Source: Episyrphus balteatus
Taxonomy: Eukaryota > Arthropoda > Insecta > Diptera > Syrphidae
NCBI RefSeq assembly: GCF_945859705.1
Contig: NC_079134.1
Coordinates: 160,305,718 to 160,369,717, forward strand
DNA: 64,000 nucleotides
Direction: 5' to 3'
In this document: positions 10,948-23,221 of the stretch, one piece after another
Layout of the letters: the number at the start of each line of letters is the position of its first letter
How positions within the stretch are numbered: the first letter of the stretch is position 1
The notes under the pieces: generated by a model
What the model saw: only the letters and a program-made list of their open reading frames with translations
Told to the model about the DNA's origin: nothing
Database searches by the model: none
Translations under genes and position numbers: made by a program

Positions 10948-11310
10948 AAGTACTCAATTTAATAAATATCTTTGTTCATATCCTTTGTCTTGGGGTTTTG
11001 TTTGGGTTTGTTACTTAGCGATTAAGTATTTCATTCATAATTGTTTGCTTGCTCTTCATAGAGTGTTTTCAAGGCGTTTGGATTCATATCCCTTAATATC
11101 TTCATACCAAATATTCTTCTATGAATTAGTGTAACTGACTATTATAAGTTCCCAAGTAGATCATTAAGGGATTTTTCAAGTCCTGCAATTTTTTCGTTTT
11201 CGATCTTGCTTTTTGCTGCTGACGAATATACAGCCAAAACCAATAAATTCCGCATAACCTTGAGAACAATATTTTTGCTTCTAAGCTTACAAACCTTTTA
11301 ATCGAGTAAA

Positions 11311-11506
11311 TTAACCCTCTGTCGGCACACGGGTGCGAATTTGGCAGGAAAAAATAAAAAGTGGTCACAAAAAAGTGTCTTTATGAGGGTGAAAATATTT
11401 TTTTTTGAATACAATATTCGAATTCCTCGGAATATTCTACATCAATTTCGTATATGAATCTCTATAATATAAAGTATAAACAAAATTCGCAAAAAAGAGG
11501 GGTTAA
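11311..11506 (+). mobile_element. MITE family A copy 3 (piggyBac-like), internally shortened
   Basis: TTAA at 11311-11314 is followed by CCCTCTGTCGGCACACGGGT and gcgaatttggcagg. The right end caaaattcgcaaaaaagagg leads to TTAA at 11503-11506. At about 196 bp it is shorter than the copy at 2762-3053, and the right inverted end has lost most of its inner part. Confidence 0.7.
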
Positions 11507-11819
11507 GGCATGTACCTTACCTAATAATTTTATGAATCAACTCCAAGGCTTAGTGATTCGACCGAATCTACACAAGCTTATAAAGTGTTTATCTGGAATA
11601 AGTAAAATTTCCGACTAGATCGTTAAATGGATTTAAGCTTAAAAACCCTCGGTTAAAATTCTTTTTGTACACAGAAAAATTCACTCTTGAGGAATTGGGC
11701 CCCTGGGTAACTTTTCACTGGAGACTGCGGATTTCTTTCTGAAGTTCTTAAAGTAGGCAAACAAAAAATAAAATGTAGATATGTTGGTACGCCTAATACT
11801 TTTAACTAACTTAAATGGA

Positions 11820-12150
11820 AGGGGCGTAGACACCATTGGGGCAAGCAGGGCCGTGCCCCGGGGCCTCCAACACGCCAGGGCCCCGGCAGACGACAATTCA
11901 AAACAAAAGATAAGATATTTATCATGAATCACTCCGGACACAAGAGAGACATATTATGTATATTCTTCTTCTATATTATCTGAGGGCCCCGAAAAATATT
12001 CCTTGAATAATCTAAGTCAGTAACAAATGAGAGGTACATCAGGGCCCCAAAAAAAAAGTAAGGCGTATAATTTATTGTTCTTATTTTCTATATTAAAGGG
12101 ACCCCAAATATCAAAGGGCCTCGACAACTCAACGTACGCCCCTGTTGAAT
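11820..12150. repeat. GC-richer repeat with recurring GGGCCCC motifs
   Basis: Contains ggggcgtagacaccattggg, gggccgtgccccggggcc, several gggccccgaaa / gggccccaaaa motifs and an inverted acgcccctgttg near 12134. The ggggcgtag and tacgcccc ends are roughly mirrored, as in a hAT-type non-autonomous element. The class is a guess; the unusual GC content and internal repetition are directly visible. Small ORFs here are not credible genes. Confidence 0.45.
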
Positions 12151-12802
12151 GGCTAAAATTGGTGATGTGGGAAGGTAGAGACGGTTATCCAACTCCACAC
12201 GATTTATGATTAATTATAAAATTAGAGTGGAGTGCGCCGTTTCGATACCAAAACTAATGAAACCTTTGATTAACAAGTGAATTTTTTGTGATTAAATAGA
12301 GGTTTAAAAAGAAATGGTCCTTATGAAATGGTATGAAGCCAGACTCCGGAAACTAATTGCTCATACAAAATGTAAGCAGCTACATAACAGCACTTGTAAT
12401 GTAGGGAGAACAGCCCAAGTACTCGGAGGCTACTGACGATACTTTCCAATTTGTAAATTTAGGATGAAATTTCTCCAATTCCACCATAAATTTATATGAG
12501 ATTTTGGAAGCTTATTAGTTTTTCGCTCTTCCAATCGCTGAGTGTCGATTTTGTTTGAATTACAGAATTAACTGGATTCATGATGATACTGCTAATTTTA
12601 AGAATTGCAAAGCGGACTAACAAAAATGAAATTTCAAATATGGGTTTGATTCTTTTCTACAGGCATTGCCCATTTGCGGAGTGTGCACCTAGCCATGAAC
12701 ACTATCATGGAATTTGTTCATATATGGTTAAAAATTGATTCAACAGAAATTGGAGCCCTTAGAGGAAATAGTTTTCTTGTTGTTTTAGTACAAAATAGTG
12801 GT

Positions 12803-13733
12803 AGGGTAAGCGGGGGTACATTTGACACCGGGGCACATTTGACTTTGCGTTTTTCGGTATGATCGTGCTCTTAATAAACAAAAGTTTAGATGAAGAATGA
12901 ATCTTAATTTGATTTAAAGAAATTTTGTGAAATTTCGCAGTCTTTCATTAACTTTTCGCGGAGTACCGCGTGTTTTCGTGTTTTCTGTATATCTGATCTA
13001 ACTTTTGACCACCGGTATGTAAGCGATTTCAGAACCTAATAAAAAATTTTTTTAATGGTGAATCAATATTTTGATAGCACTTTGCTTAAAGTTAAGTAAA
13101 TTAAAACCAGCTTTGTAAAAAAATAGTATTAGTTATTGAAAAAAAAAGAAAAACAGTTATGAGGCTCCTTCGGGGCACCTTTGACACTTGCAATGTGGGC
13201 ACATTTTTACGTTGATTTTGGGGAATTATATATTAAATAAATTTTTTAAAAATAAATCGACATCGATTAATTTTGATTAAGATTTAAATGGAGGGATTTT
13301 TTGAAATATTTAATGGTTTTTTGTTTTTTCTTCTTCTTTTTAGAAAATGAATTTTTTGATTTATTTTTTTCGTTATATTGTTTAGTAGATTGTTTAAAAC
13401 GAAATTTTTTTTTCTAATTAAACAATAGATCAGCAAGATCCGCTGATAGTTTTAAAAATATAATGCAAACGATGCGGGATCTTGTCCACTATTGTCAAAT
13501 GTACCCCTTCCAAAGTCAAATGGTCCCGGGGCACTTTTGACAAAATGACTTTATTTAGAGAACATTATTTTTTTCAATGTTGAAATGTTGTAAAGTAAAA
13601 AAATGTATTGTTAGTATAATCTTGAATAGTCAATAAATAATATACATAACAAAACTTTCGGAAACATTAACAGTTTCCGAAAATACAAACCTTTAAAAAC
13701 TAAATATCAAATGTACCCCCTTCTCCTCTATAG
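12803..13733. mobile_element. Non-autonomous element with GGGGGTACATTTGA inverted ends
   Basis: The left end gggggtacatttgacaccgg (from 12812) and right end tcaaatgtacccccttct (13707-13724) are inverted. Subterminal copies of gggcac.tttgac occur on both sides (about 12830, 13173 and 13530-13541). The interior is AT-rich with no transposase. Superfamily not determined. Confidence 0.6.
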
Positions 13734-14229
13734 TCTTTTTCGACGATTTTTGGGTGTCGCGTAATTAATGCTGAAAATCCTTTTTACGGGTCCACTGTCC
13801 TTGTTACGCAATTTTTATTTGTTCTGCCAATCAAGCAAGCTGTTAGTCCATTAATCATTGTACTAAGAATGTGTTATGATACCTTCTTCGAAAACCTATA
13901 AACCAAAATGATTTATTATAAAAGTTGAAGTTGAGATCCATCAAAGGATATGAAAGAAAACGATGATGAGGTAACAACTCAAAACTGCTCAATATAGTAA
14001 CACCCGATATAACGGCTTTAAAAATGATTTGGAAGGATATTTAGTTTCTTTCGAATTTCGTGTTTCGAAACGAGCGAAAACGTTGAAAATAATTATTTTT
14101 CGTTCAATTGAAAATAATCAAGAAATCGTTCCAAAACATGGTTGCACCAAATACCTAGAGAGAATTTTACTCGCAATGCATCGATCATTAAACGATTCGA
14201 GTCGCAAAAAATTGTTAAATTAAATAAAT

Positions 14230-16110
14230 GCATTTGAGAAGATTACTTAAAACGTAAACATAAACGGGGCTTACATATTTTTAAGTTTATTTTTCACCAG
14301 GCTGATGTTAGATATGTATTTCTTACACATACTGAATAGAAATTACGGAATTCTAAAAATTAAAGTATTATTTTAATATACAAAAAAAAAAAATAAAATA
14401 TATTCTACATCATAAAAATTTTCGTTAAATGTTATCTTTATTATAAGTTATTATTAAATAAATATACAAACATATTTCATTATAAAATAAAAAAAATAAA
14501 ACTTATTTATATATGAATTTAGTTATATAATTGTTATTAAAAATAAATTGAAACAAAACAAACTACGCACACAACATCGATTGGGAAATTTAAAAAAAAT
14601 AAAAAAAAAATGGATAAATTATATAAAAAAAATCGTAATAAAAAATATTATTGGTAGGTACATATATAGGATATAATATGTATATCGTTTGACATGGTTT
14701 AATCGTATTAAACATAAATTTGGAATATTTCTGCGGAAAAGACTGTTTATAGTAGTTTTACATGAAAGACGTTCCAGAAGAATTGTTCTTTTTTTCTTCA
14801 GAAAATATTTAAAAAAAAAAAAATACAAACAAACAAATTGTCAAAAAAAAAATCTAAAAACAAAACATAAATAAATTAAACTTAAAAAGGCCTTAACGAC
14901 AACATCGTATAATTAATTGTACACACAAACAAAAAACCAAATGCCCAAAAATAATGCTTCTTTCGAAGGTCCTTTAAAAATATAAAACAAAAAAAAATCT
15001 AAACAACAAATATTTAAAAACAATTCTTTTAATTTTAATTCATTAAAAAATATCCAGATTGTGTATTTTATTATAATAAAACCTAAAAAAAGGAAAGTAA
15101 TGTTATATAAAAAAGTATATAAATATAATATATGTATTTACTAACAATATCATCATTAAACATTCAAAAAAAAAAAAAAAAAACAAAATAGAAATTATTT
15201 ATTGTTAATTGTAAAACAAAAATACAAAAAAAAAGTGTTTGGAGAAATAGCAAAGCAGATGAAGTATGTATTGAAAATATGTATAACTTGATGTAAAACC
15301 TCATATTATTAAAAACATTATAATTATATCATTATTCATAAACCAGTTAATTAATTAATAACAAAAAAAAAAAAAAACAAAAATTAGAATAAAGAAATAT
15401 TACATAAAAAAAAAATGTTTTCGTTGATGTCGTCGTCATTAAGTAAAACAAAAAAAAAAAAGACATATACATATTACTAGAATGTTTTTCTAATTTTAAT
15501 TTAGGTATGAGTGTAAAGAAAAAATAAATTAAACAATGAATTTAGAATCGGTAAATATTTAAAAAATTGATAAACGTGAGTTATTATTAAAAATAAATAA
15601 AAACAAAAACTTTGAGTTTTCCAATAAAAAAAACACATATATTTTGAAATATAGTATCAATTACAAATGAATTTTTTTAAAAATTTAAATAAATTTCATT
15701 AGATTTAAGTTGGAATAGTTAAAACAAAGATTTTTTAAAATATCTACATACATGGTAGAATCATGATCGTACTAAGATACAATGTCAAAAATATAAATTT
15801 TTTTTTGTATTTTGTTAATTTGTGTACATTTTAAAATGTGTAATGTGCAAGAACATTCAAAAAAAGAAAGTAATTGTTGACAATTATTATTACTATTATT
15901 ATTACCTAAATGAAATAAAAATGAAAACTAAATAAACACACAATAACAAAAAAAAGGAATTGAGTTTACTTTCAAATTCTAGGGTTACCTACGTACATAA
16001 ATGAAAATCATCGAAAACATTTAGGTGCATAGACCAAAACTTAAATATGTTAATAAAAAAGTATAAAAATAATTTATTGAAAACAATCATTTTCATAAAA
16101 AAAAAACATG
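14230..16110 (+). other. A-rich non-coding stretch, possible distal Rab3 3' UTR
   Basis: No gene seen. Plus-strand A-rich sequence with many AATAAA-like signals, in the same style as 9220-10600. Predicted small ORFs (for example 14689-14874) are low-complexity artefacts. Whether it is transcribed with Rab3 cannot be told from sequence. Confidence 0.35.
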
Positions 16111-16437
16111 AATTTTTATCTTCTGATGTCATTAATTCCATTTTTTCCCCAACAACCTATAAAAAATGTTATACCATTTGAAAGCTATAGCTCAAAATAC
16201 ATATATCGATCAGTTCTATGAGACATTTACAAAAAGAGCTAAAATTTTTTGAACTCGATCAAATTTCATTAAAAAAAGCAACAAAAAAAAAATTTATTTT
16301 TATGTTCTCACGCTATGGAATCAATTTTTTTGTTTGACAACCTATAAAAAAAATTGTATACCATGTGAAAGCTTATTATTTCACCTTTCATATGACGTAT
16401 CAATCTCATTTCAAAGATGCCTACAAGAGAAGTAAGA

Positions 16438-17055
16438 ATTGATCTCCACTGGTGCTTTGAGGTATTTCGCAAGTTTATTGATTTAACATTGTGTAGCTTG
16501 TAGTTAGTCTACCGTTATGTGTGATATAACAAATGAAAGGTAAATGTATCAGGATGCTCATAAAAGTTTAATAAAATTTCTATCTGCTCTGGGTCAAAAG
16601 TTATAACCTGTTGAATTCACAAATTTTATTTTACCGTTATCTCAAAATTGTGTTTACGAAAATGATTGAAACTTCGCACACATTTAGTCGTGGCCATGAC
16701 CCTCAATGATAAGAATAAAAAACGATGAAAATCGGTTAAAAACGGTAAAAAAAACGTGTTTTTTTAAAACTTGTTTCTTCCGTTATTCAGTCAAAACTTA
16801 ATCAACGATTTTATGCACATGTATGCATAAGGCCAAAACCTACATGTCCTATAAGTTTCAGATCAAAGCTAAAAATCAAAAACTACCCAAAAATAAACCT
16901 AAAAAACAAGGTGTTTTTCATTCATATTTCGAAACGCAGAGTGTTGGAAAAAAATCAGTATTAGATCTCTATTTTTTTTCCTCATCTTTTACCTGGCACC
17001 TTTAGAATTGTCAAAAAAATGTTGCCTATCCAAAATCATCATTTTGTCATAGCCC
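16438..17055 (+). repeat. Interspersed repeat D, copy 1
   Basis: About 620 bp, starting near gatctccactggtgctttga and ending near caaaatcatcattttgtcatagcc. The same blocks occur inverted at 51355-52006: the agtggagatcaatt end, atcctgatacaa, gtcgtggccatg/catgaccacgac, and aacgcagagtgttgg/ccaacactctgcgtttc. Both are diverged, with no coding capacity. Confidence 0.7.
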
Positions 17056-17509
17056 CAACACGTTTTCAACGTTCAAATAAAACGTTATAGCTTAGTTTCA
17101 AAATTTTTTAAAATTTTTTCTTAAATGCAGTTATTCTTAAATTAATCTCATCTATCTATAGCAAAAAAAATTCACTCTCTAGAACTTTGCGTTTGGATTT
17201 TAGCTCAAATTTCATCTTCCCATTTTACCCTGTTTACCCTATTAAATGACGGAATTTTTAAAAATCCTTCATTTGGATTAAGCTTTAGGTCATTATCTTT
17301 CAAATAAGCAAAGTTAATCTTCAAATAAGCTATAGAAGATTCCATAATATTTAAAAAAATGCGATAATTTTTCTTATCATGTTTTAGAAACCAAAATTTT
17401 CACCAAATATGTAAAAGGTAATATTCTCCCATACAAACGGAACCAGTGTGGACTGTAACTTAGTTCTTTGATGGCTTTGAAATAGCTTCCGGGGTCAAAT
17501 CAAAATTAA

Positions 17510-17765
17510 ATAAATACTTCTTCTTCTTCCTTTTTTTTTTCTCGGCGCTGTTATGATCTCGATGTCGAGGGGATCATAACTATCCCACGTTACTGCTTCA
17601 CACTAGTGATCCGCTTGTGGGGTTCGCCGGGTTGCCCTCAGAAATCGGCGGCAAGCCTCCCGGTTTTGTATTGTTCCATTTCTAAGGCCAACTGAATGCT
17701 GGTGTTTTTGCATTTGCTTGTACCAGGAGTTTTTAGGCCTACCTTTCTTATTATTTCGTATTATT
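17510..17765 (-). pseudogene. Probable 3' end of a non-LTR retrotransposon ORF
   Basis: On the minus strand an open frame runs from about 17752 to a TAG at 17615-17613. It contains KKGRPKNSWYKQM, about 20 further residues, then NREACRRFLRATRRTP and QADH. A basic GRPK.(R/S)W motif followed by an (R)..W/CRR tail is typical of the C-terminal end of reverse transcriptases of several non-LTR elements. It is clearly less AT-rich than its surroundings. The assignment rests on one short motif. Confidence 0.4.
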
Positions 17766-17769
17766 TCTT

Positions 17770-19430
17770 ATTAAATAAATACTTAAACATCAAAAAGATG
17801 ATTTTGTTGTTTTTTTTATTACATTCAGATTCTTAAAATTTGTACGAATGTGTCGCACGAATTTAATCTTAGAGTGTAAGTTGTTGTTTACTTTTTTAAA
17901 ACTTCTTTACACTAAAATTTGGCACCAAATTTGGTGTTTAAAAAACACAACATTTTTTTTCAGAGGAAAAATGAAAAAAGAGGAAAAAATGATATTAAGT
18001 ATTAAAATTAAATTTTAGCTCGAAAGAAGTATGCATGCAATTTGACTAAGATGCATTTTGAGGAAAAGATTTCAAAATTGTGGACAAAATTCCTAAATTA
18101 TAAAGATAGGCTAGTTATAATTTTGAAAAAAAAAAAAAAAATCATCGAAAGATACCTACACCTTGTTCAATAACTAACACTTGAACATTTTTAACTTAAT
18201 TTCAGAAGCCGTTTTTTTTTTTAATAAACTTTAGGGTAGTAAAAAAATAAATTCTATAAAATTACCTGTGTACACACTCCAAGAACTGCTACTTACCCAG
18301 TTTTAAGTAATTGGGCATATGCCTTTAGACTATTAGATGAACAATACATTTATTGAAAAGTAGCATTGAAGATCTACTTTTTGGAATCGTTTTTCTCGAA
18401 AACAGAGGTTTTATTAAACAAAAAAAAAAGAATGCAGTAACCTCAAACATCAAATTTCATTATAAAAAAAAACACCTTTTAGTCTTACCACTTCTTATTT
18501 TGAAGACTTTCAATGTTTATTTGTAGTTTTTAAAAATCTTTAAATTATACTAAGAATTTAGGTAGCTCTTTCACGAAAACCACTTTCAAATTAACAGTTT
18601 TTCAGATCGGAAATCTTGCTTTCTTTGGATTTACAGTCATCAGGAAAACTCACTCACAATAACTGCGACCTCAGCAGAAGTAATACCATTTTTTATATCC
18701 TTTAAAAACTTCAACTTTTATTTTAAGAAAATGTATTTGAATAACTAACAATTTAGTTCTGTTAACAATAACTAAATAAATGATAAATGTTTTATGTAAG
18801 TTTTTTCAACGCTGAATTAACATTGATAATTAGATTAGATTTAACGTTGCTTTTTTCTCTTAGTGTTGCTCGTGTGCCTATTTGAAAACTTTTGTCTAAT
18901 TTTTTTAATTATTGCAAATATCACATTATACAAAAAAAAAAATCAACTCGGTTGTTCAAGAAAAGAACAATTTTCAATGAGATTTAAAAAAAGTTACTCA
19001 TACGCCACAGTGACTCATTATATATATTCTCTTAATAATTAAATAGTGATTGTTGTAGCTTAAGAAGCTGTTTATTCGAAGTTTTTTTTTAATAATATCT
19101 CGGAATGCTTATATGCAAATAAAGTGCTGTTTTTAATCAACAACACATTTTGACAAAGATTATTATGTGGCAATACAGTGGAAATTAGCGGAGCATTTTA
19201 CTGATCTGCTTGATTGCAAAAAATAGTTCGAACATTTTGAAGTACTAAAACAAAAAATTGGCAAATGTGACTTTTTGAAATACTATTAGTGATTTGTATC
19301 TGAAAAATGATATTGCTCAGTTGTTTCTGTTATATTCTCGCAAGGTTTGAATTAAATTAATGGTCAAACTAGCAATAGCAATAAATATATTAAGAACAAA
19401 ACAAGTACAGACAGTTGTTGCTTTCGATGC
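17770..19430. other. AT-rich intergenic sequence, nothing recognised
   Basis: No gene, RNA gene or clear repeat end found. It lies between the A-rich downstream region of Rab3 and the T-rich downstream region of stan, so it is the likeliest place for the boundary between the two convergent transcription units. Confidence 0.4.
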
Positions 19431-19439
19431 TTCAACTAC

Positions 19440-22270
19440 AAAATAAAAGAAATCCAATTTTTAAATTACAAATTACATTTATTTAAATTAATTTTGTTTT
19501 TTATTATTTTTATATAAATATATGGATACAAAAATCTTACATAATTATAAACTAAAAAAATATGTATATATGATATACAATTAGGCTTAAATTATTATAA
19601 ATTTTAACTAAACATTCGAGTATTTTTAATGTTTTCTTTTTTTTCTTCTTAATTTAATATTTATTTATTTAAAATTAAATTTACTTAAATTCTTTGAAAT
19701 AAATAAAAATATACTACAACAAAAAAAAAAAAAAACTGCAAAACATTTTTTATAAAATTAAATCACAACTCAAAAACAAAGAAAAACGAAAAACTATGGT
19801 TTTCATTGAAAAATGAAAATAAATAGAAAAAACTTAAAGGAACCATGTTTCGATGGAAAATGAAATATATTTCTTGAAGAAAGAAAAATCACTGGTTAAG
19901 TAGTTATAACAGAGATTTATTCACAAAATGGCAAAATGAGATAGTAAAATATTAGAAATAATGAATTTGATTTTTTTTTATATTTTAATACTTAAATATT
20001 TTGATAGTTGTTATATTATTTTTGTCCGTTTAACAATCAATAAATATGAATTCGGGAATACTCTTTTTTTCTTTTTTTTGTGTTTAAATATATATTCTAT
20101 ATCTATATATGAGTTTTTTTTATAATACATTATAATTTTATCTATGGTTTACTTTGTACATACAATTTTCAATTTTTTTTATTACAATTTTATACTTTTG
20201 AATTTTTATTAATCATTCAACTCTTTATTTATTTTTTTTTTTGATTCGATGGCCTCACTATCTTTTGTTTATTTAATATATGCAATATTAATAATTATAC
20301 ATTTACTTAAGAGTATTATTTATTTTTTGTGTTTTGTTTTACTTAGAGTAAAACAATTACATCAAATCATGTTGCCTCTCTTTTTGTAACTTACTTAAAA
20401 CTAAATTTTGATAAAAAGAACTTAATCTTAAAAATAAAAACTGCATTCTAGAAAAATTTATTTCTTGAAAAAAATCTCAAACTATTTTTAAAAAAATCTC
20501 AAATTAATATCAGGCACTCGTTTTTATTAATCAAATTGAAAATAAACGTTTTAGAATCTTAAATAATTAAATTTATCAGATATAGATAATTATGTAAATG
20601 CAACTCGTATTGAAATAGATATGAATTTTAATTTCTGTCTTGTATTGGCAAGGTTTGCAAAATCTACTACATTTTCAATAAAAGACCTCAAATTCAACCT
20701 AGTACTTAGTTATTAAATAAAACTACTTTTTTTTTGACGATTGACAAATGATAGCTGAGCAATTCACTGATCTAATTTGATATTTGATAAAACAATGATT
20801 TTTGAAACTACCGAAAAATTACGAATATTTACAATTCGAGTTATGTGTATGTCTTGTGTAAATTATGTTCAAACGTTGCGTTATAATCCAAATTTCAGTG
20901 ATGTGACGGGTCATTCCGAATTTAAAAGTAAAGGACTCCACAAAGCCATATCGAATCAGATGAAAAATTCATGAGATGTTAAGTACGATATTAGAGCTTT
21001 GGATTTTTGGAATATTTTCATAATGGTTATAAAATGGGTAAACTTGGAGATGATCTGGGAGGAAACAAGAGGGGAAATGACATTTGATAAATGCTTCAAA
21101 AAGGCTTTGTGCATCACTTGTTCAAAGAGTCTCACCAAACCATCACACAGAGTATAAACCGATAACCTATAGAAAATGTATGGATACCATCTTTTTGAAG
21201 AATTGTTTAGAATAAATAACGGATCTGTATCCATCAAACCCACGGATAACTTGTTGTGGTTTTTTCGAAATGCCTCTCATAAAATTTGGTTAGAGAGCTA
21301 GGTTTTTAGGTTTTCGGCATAATTCTTCTACAGTTTGCAAATTTAAAAGAAAGATGACCCGTTTTAATGGCATAGTTTCACTGAAGTTTTTGAGCATTGG
21401 ATTCAATAAAAGTATACTGAGGAAATGGATCTGCGAACTGCGAATACTGCCTGTGGCTGAAAACATAGCAGAAAATAATGTTTAGAGCTCAATATATAGA
21501 AGATAAACTTGATCTTTAACTTGAAATGACAGTTTTTACTATCAAATTCTTGTGCACAATTCATTTAAAAACATTTTAGATTTCTGCCAAGCAATTTTCT
21601 GATTACACTGCCGGTATACTTTTCGTATAGATTTGAGCCCACAAAACTCGAAAATGTAATCTAAAAAAATATTTATGGATAGGTTTTCGAGATATGATTT
21701 TAAAAATTTTTTTGTAGTTGTTTTTTTTTTTTAATGTTTTGATACAGTTACCCAGAAAGGTTACTCTAGTCTTTCTTGCTTATTTATTCCGCTTTCAGGT
21801 GTTCTTCTGTTCAGATTGATCATTTATTACTGAAGATATACCCCGAATACTAAGTATGCTGGGAAAAACAACGACAAAAAAACTTTGAAAAATCATATCT
21901 CGAAAACCTACCCATCGTAATTTTTTTAAACTGATTTCCGAGTCCCTGAGGTCAAATTACGTAAGAAAAAAAATAGTGCGATTGAGTGTCCATTTTGGCT
22001 GTAAACCAGTGTCATTATCAAGAACTTCTTCAACTCCGTTTAGTCAAATTTGAATAGGTTTTTGACACTCTCAACAGGCTGCCTTGATGCAGCTTAAGAG
22101 TTCTATTAAAAAATCACATTATAACGGGTCAAGTTGAATTTTTAATATGTATTTACTATTCAGCTATTGAGCTAAGAACCAATTTTAAACCAAGCTTTAT
22201 ATTTTCACTGAGAAACAATAAGTCCAAGTCCTAAGTATTCAAAGCAATATAAGCAGTTTGTAATTTCAAA
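19440..22270 (-). other. T-rich (plus strand) region downstream of the stan terminal exon
   Basis: From about 19440 the plus strand becomes T-rich with frequent TTTATT (AATAAA on the minus strand), the texture expected of a minus-strand 3' UTR. About 20750-21500 is less biased and holds short ORFs of no recognisable family. About 21640-21950 holds a diverged inverted pair (ggttttcgagatatgatttt / catatctcgaaaacctaccc) about 200 bp apart. No gene supported. Confidence 0.35.
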
Positions 22271-22276
22271 AAAATA

Positions 22277-23221
22277 CACTGGTCAACAAGCTTTTTGCCA
22301 CAACAACCAAAATATACTTTTCTATATGTTTTTGATATGCTGAACTCGAATCTGAAGTCAGAAAATGTTTATTGGCCTCTGTTTTTGAAATATTACCGTT
22401 AGAAAATGCCGAAAAACGTCATTTTGGCTGTTTTCAAGGTTATGTTTTTATGTGTTGTAATTCATTATGAAAAAATTTGTAACGGTATCTATAAGAACTG
22501 GTTTTATTCTTCCAAAAAATGTTTAAATCTTTCCGATATCTCTTTTACTGCCCGAGATATTTAAAATTTAAGGAATGGTCTTTGACTCAGAAATAGCACT
22601 GGCCAAACAAATTAAACTTTTTTTGCCACAAGAACCAAAATATACTTTTCTAAAGTTTTTTGGGTTGCTGAACTCGAATCCGCAATCAGAAAAATTCTAT
22701 TGGCCTCCGTTCTTGAAATATTACCGTTATAAAATGCAAAAAAGTTTTTTTTTGTAACAATTATATTTCAAGAACGGAAGCTAATAAAATTTTTCTGATT
22801 GCGGATTCGAGTTAAGCGACCCAAAAACCTGTAGAAAAGTATGTTTTGGTTCTTGTGGCAAACATTTTATGACCAGGGACTTAAACTTTAGATTAAATTT
22901 AGTTTCTCTTTGGCTTACTAACTGAAATTTAAGATATCTCGAGCAATAAAAGAGATATTGGGAAAATTTAAACAGTTTCTGAAAGAAGAATATTTAATAA
23001 TCACAGCTACAAGTTTGTTTATAATGAATTACCCCTTTTAAAATCAGAAGCTAGAAAACAGCCGAAATGACGTTTTTCAGCATTTTATAACGGTAATATC
23101 TCAAAAACGGAGGCCAATCAAATTTTTTTGACTTCAGATTCGAGTTCAGTATATCAAAAACCTATAGAAAAGTATATCTTGGTTCTTGTGGAAAAAAAAA
23201 GTTCAATTTTGTTGACCAGTG
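22277..23221. mobile_element. Nested foldback element with CACTGGTCAACAAG ends
   Basis: The outer inverted ends cactggtcaacaag (22277-22290) and ttgttgaccagtg (23209-23221) are each followed by about 150 bp of matching arm (accaaaatatacttttctat against atagaaaagtatatcttggt; gccgaaaaacgtcattttgg against ccgaaatgacgtttttcagc). Inside is a second, shorter foldback of the same family at 22597-22878 with ends cactggccaaacaaa and gaccaggg. There is no coding capacity. It lies in the T-rich region downstream of the stan terminal exon. Confidence 0.75.
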
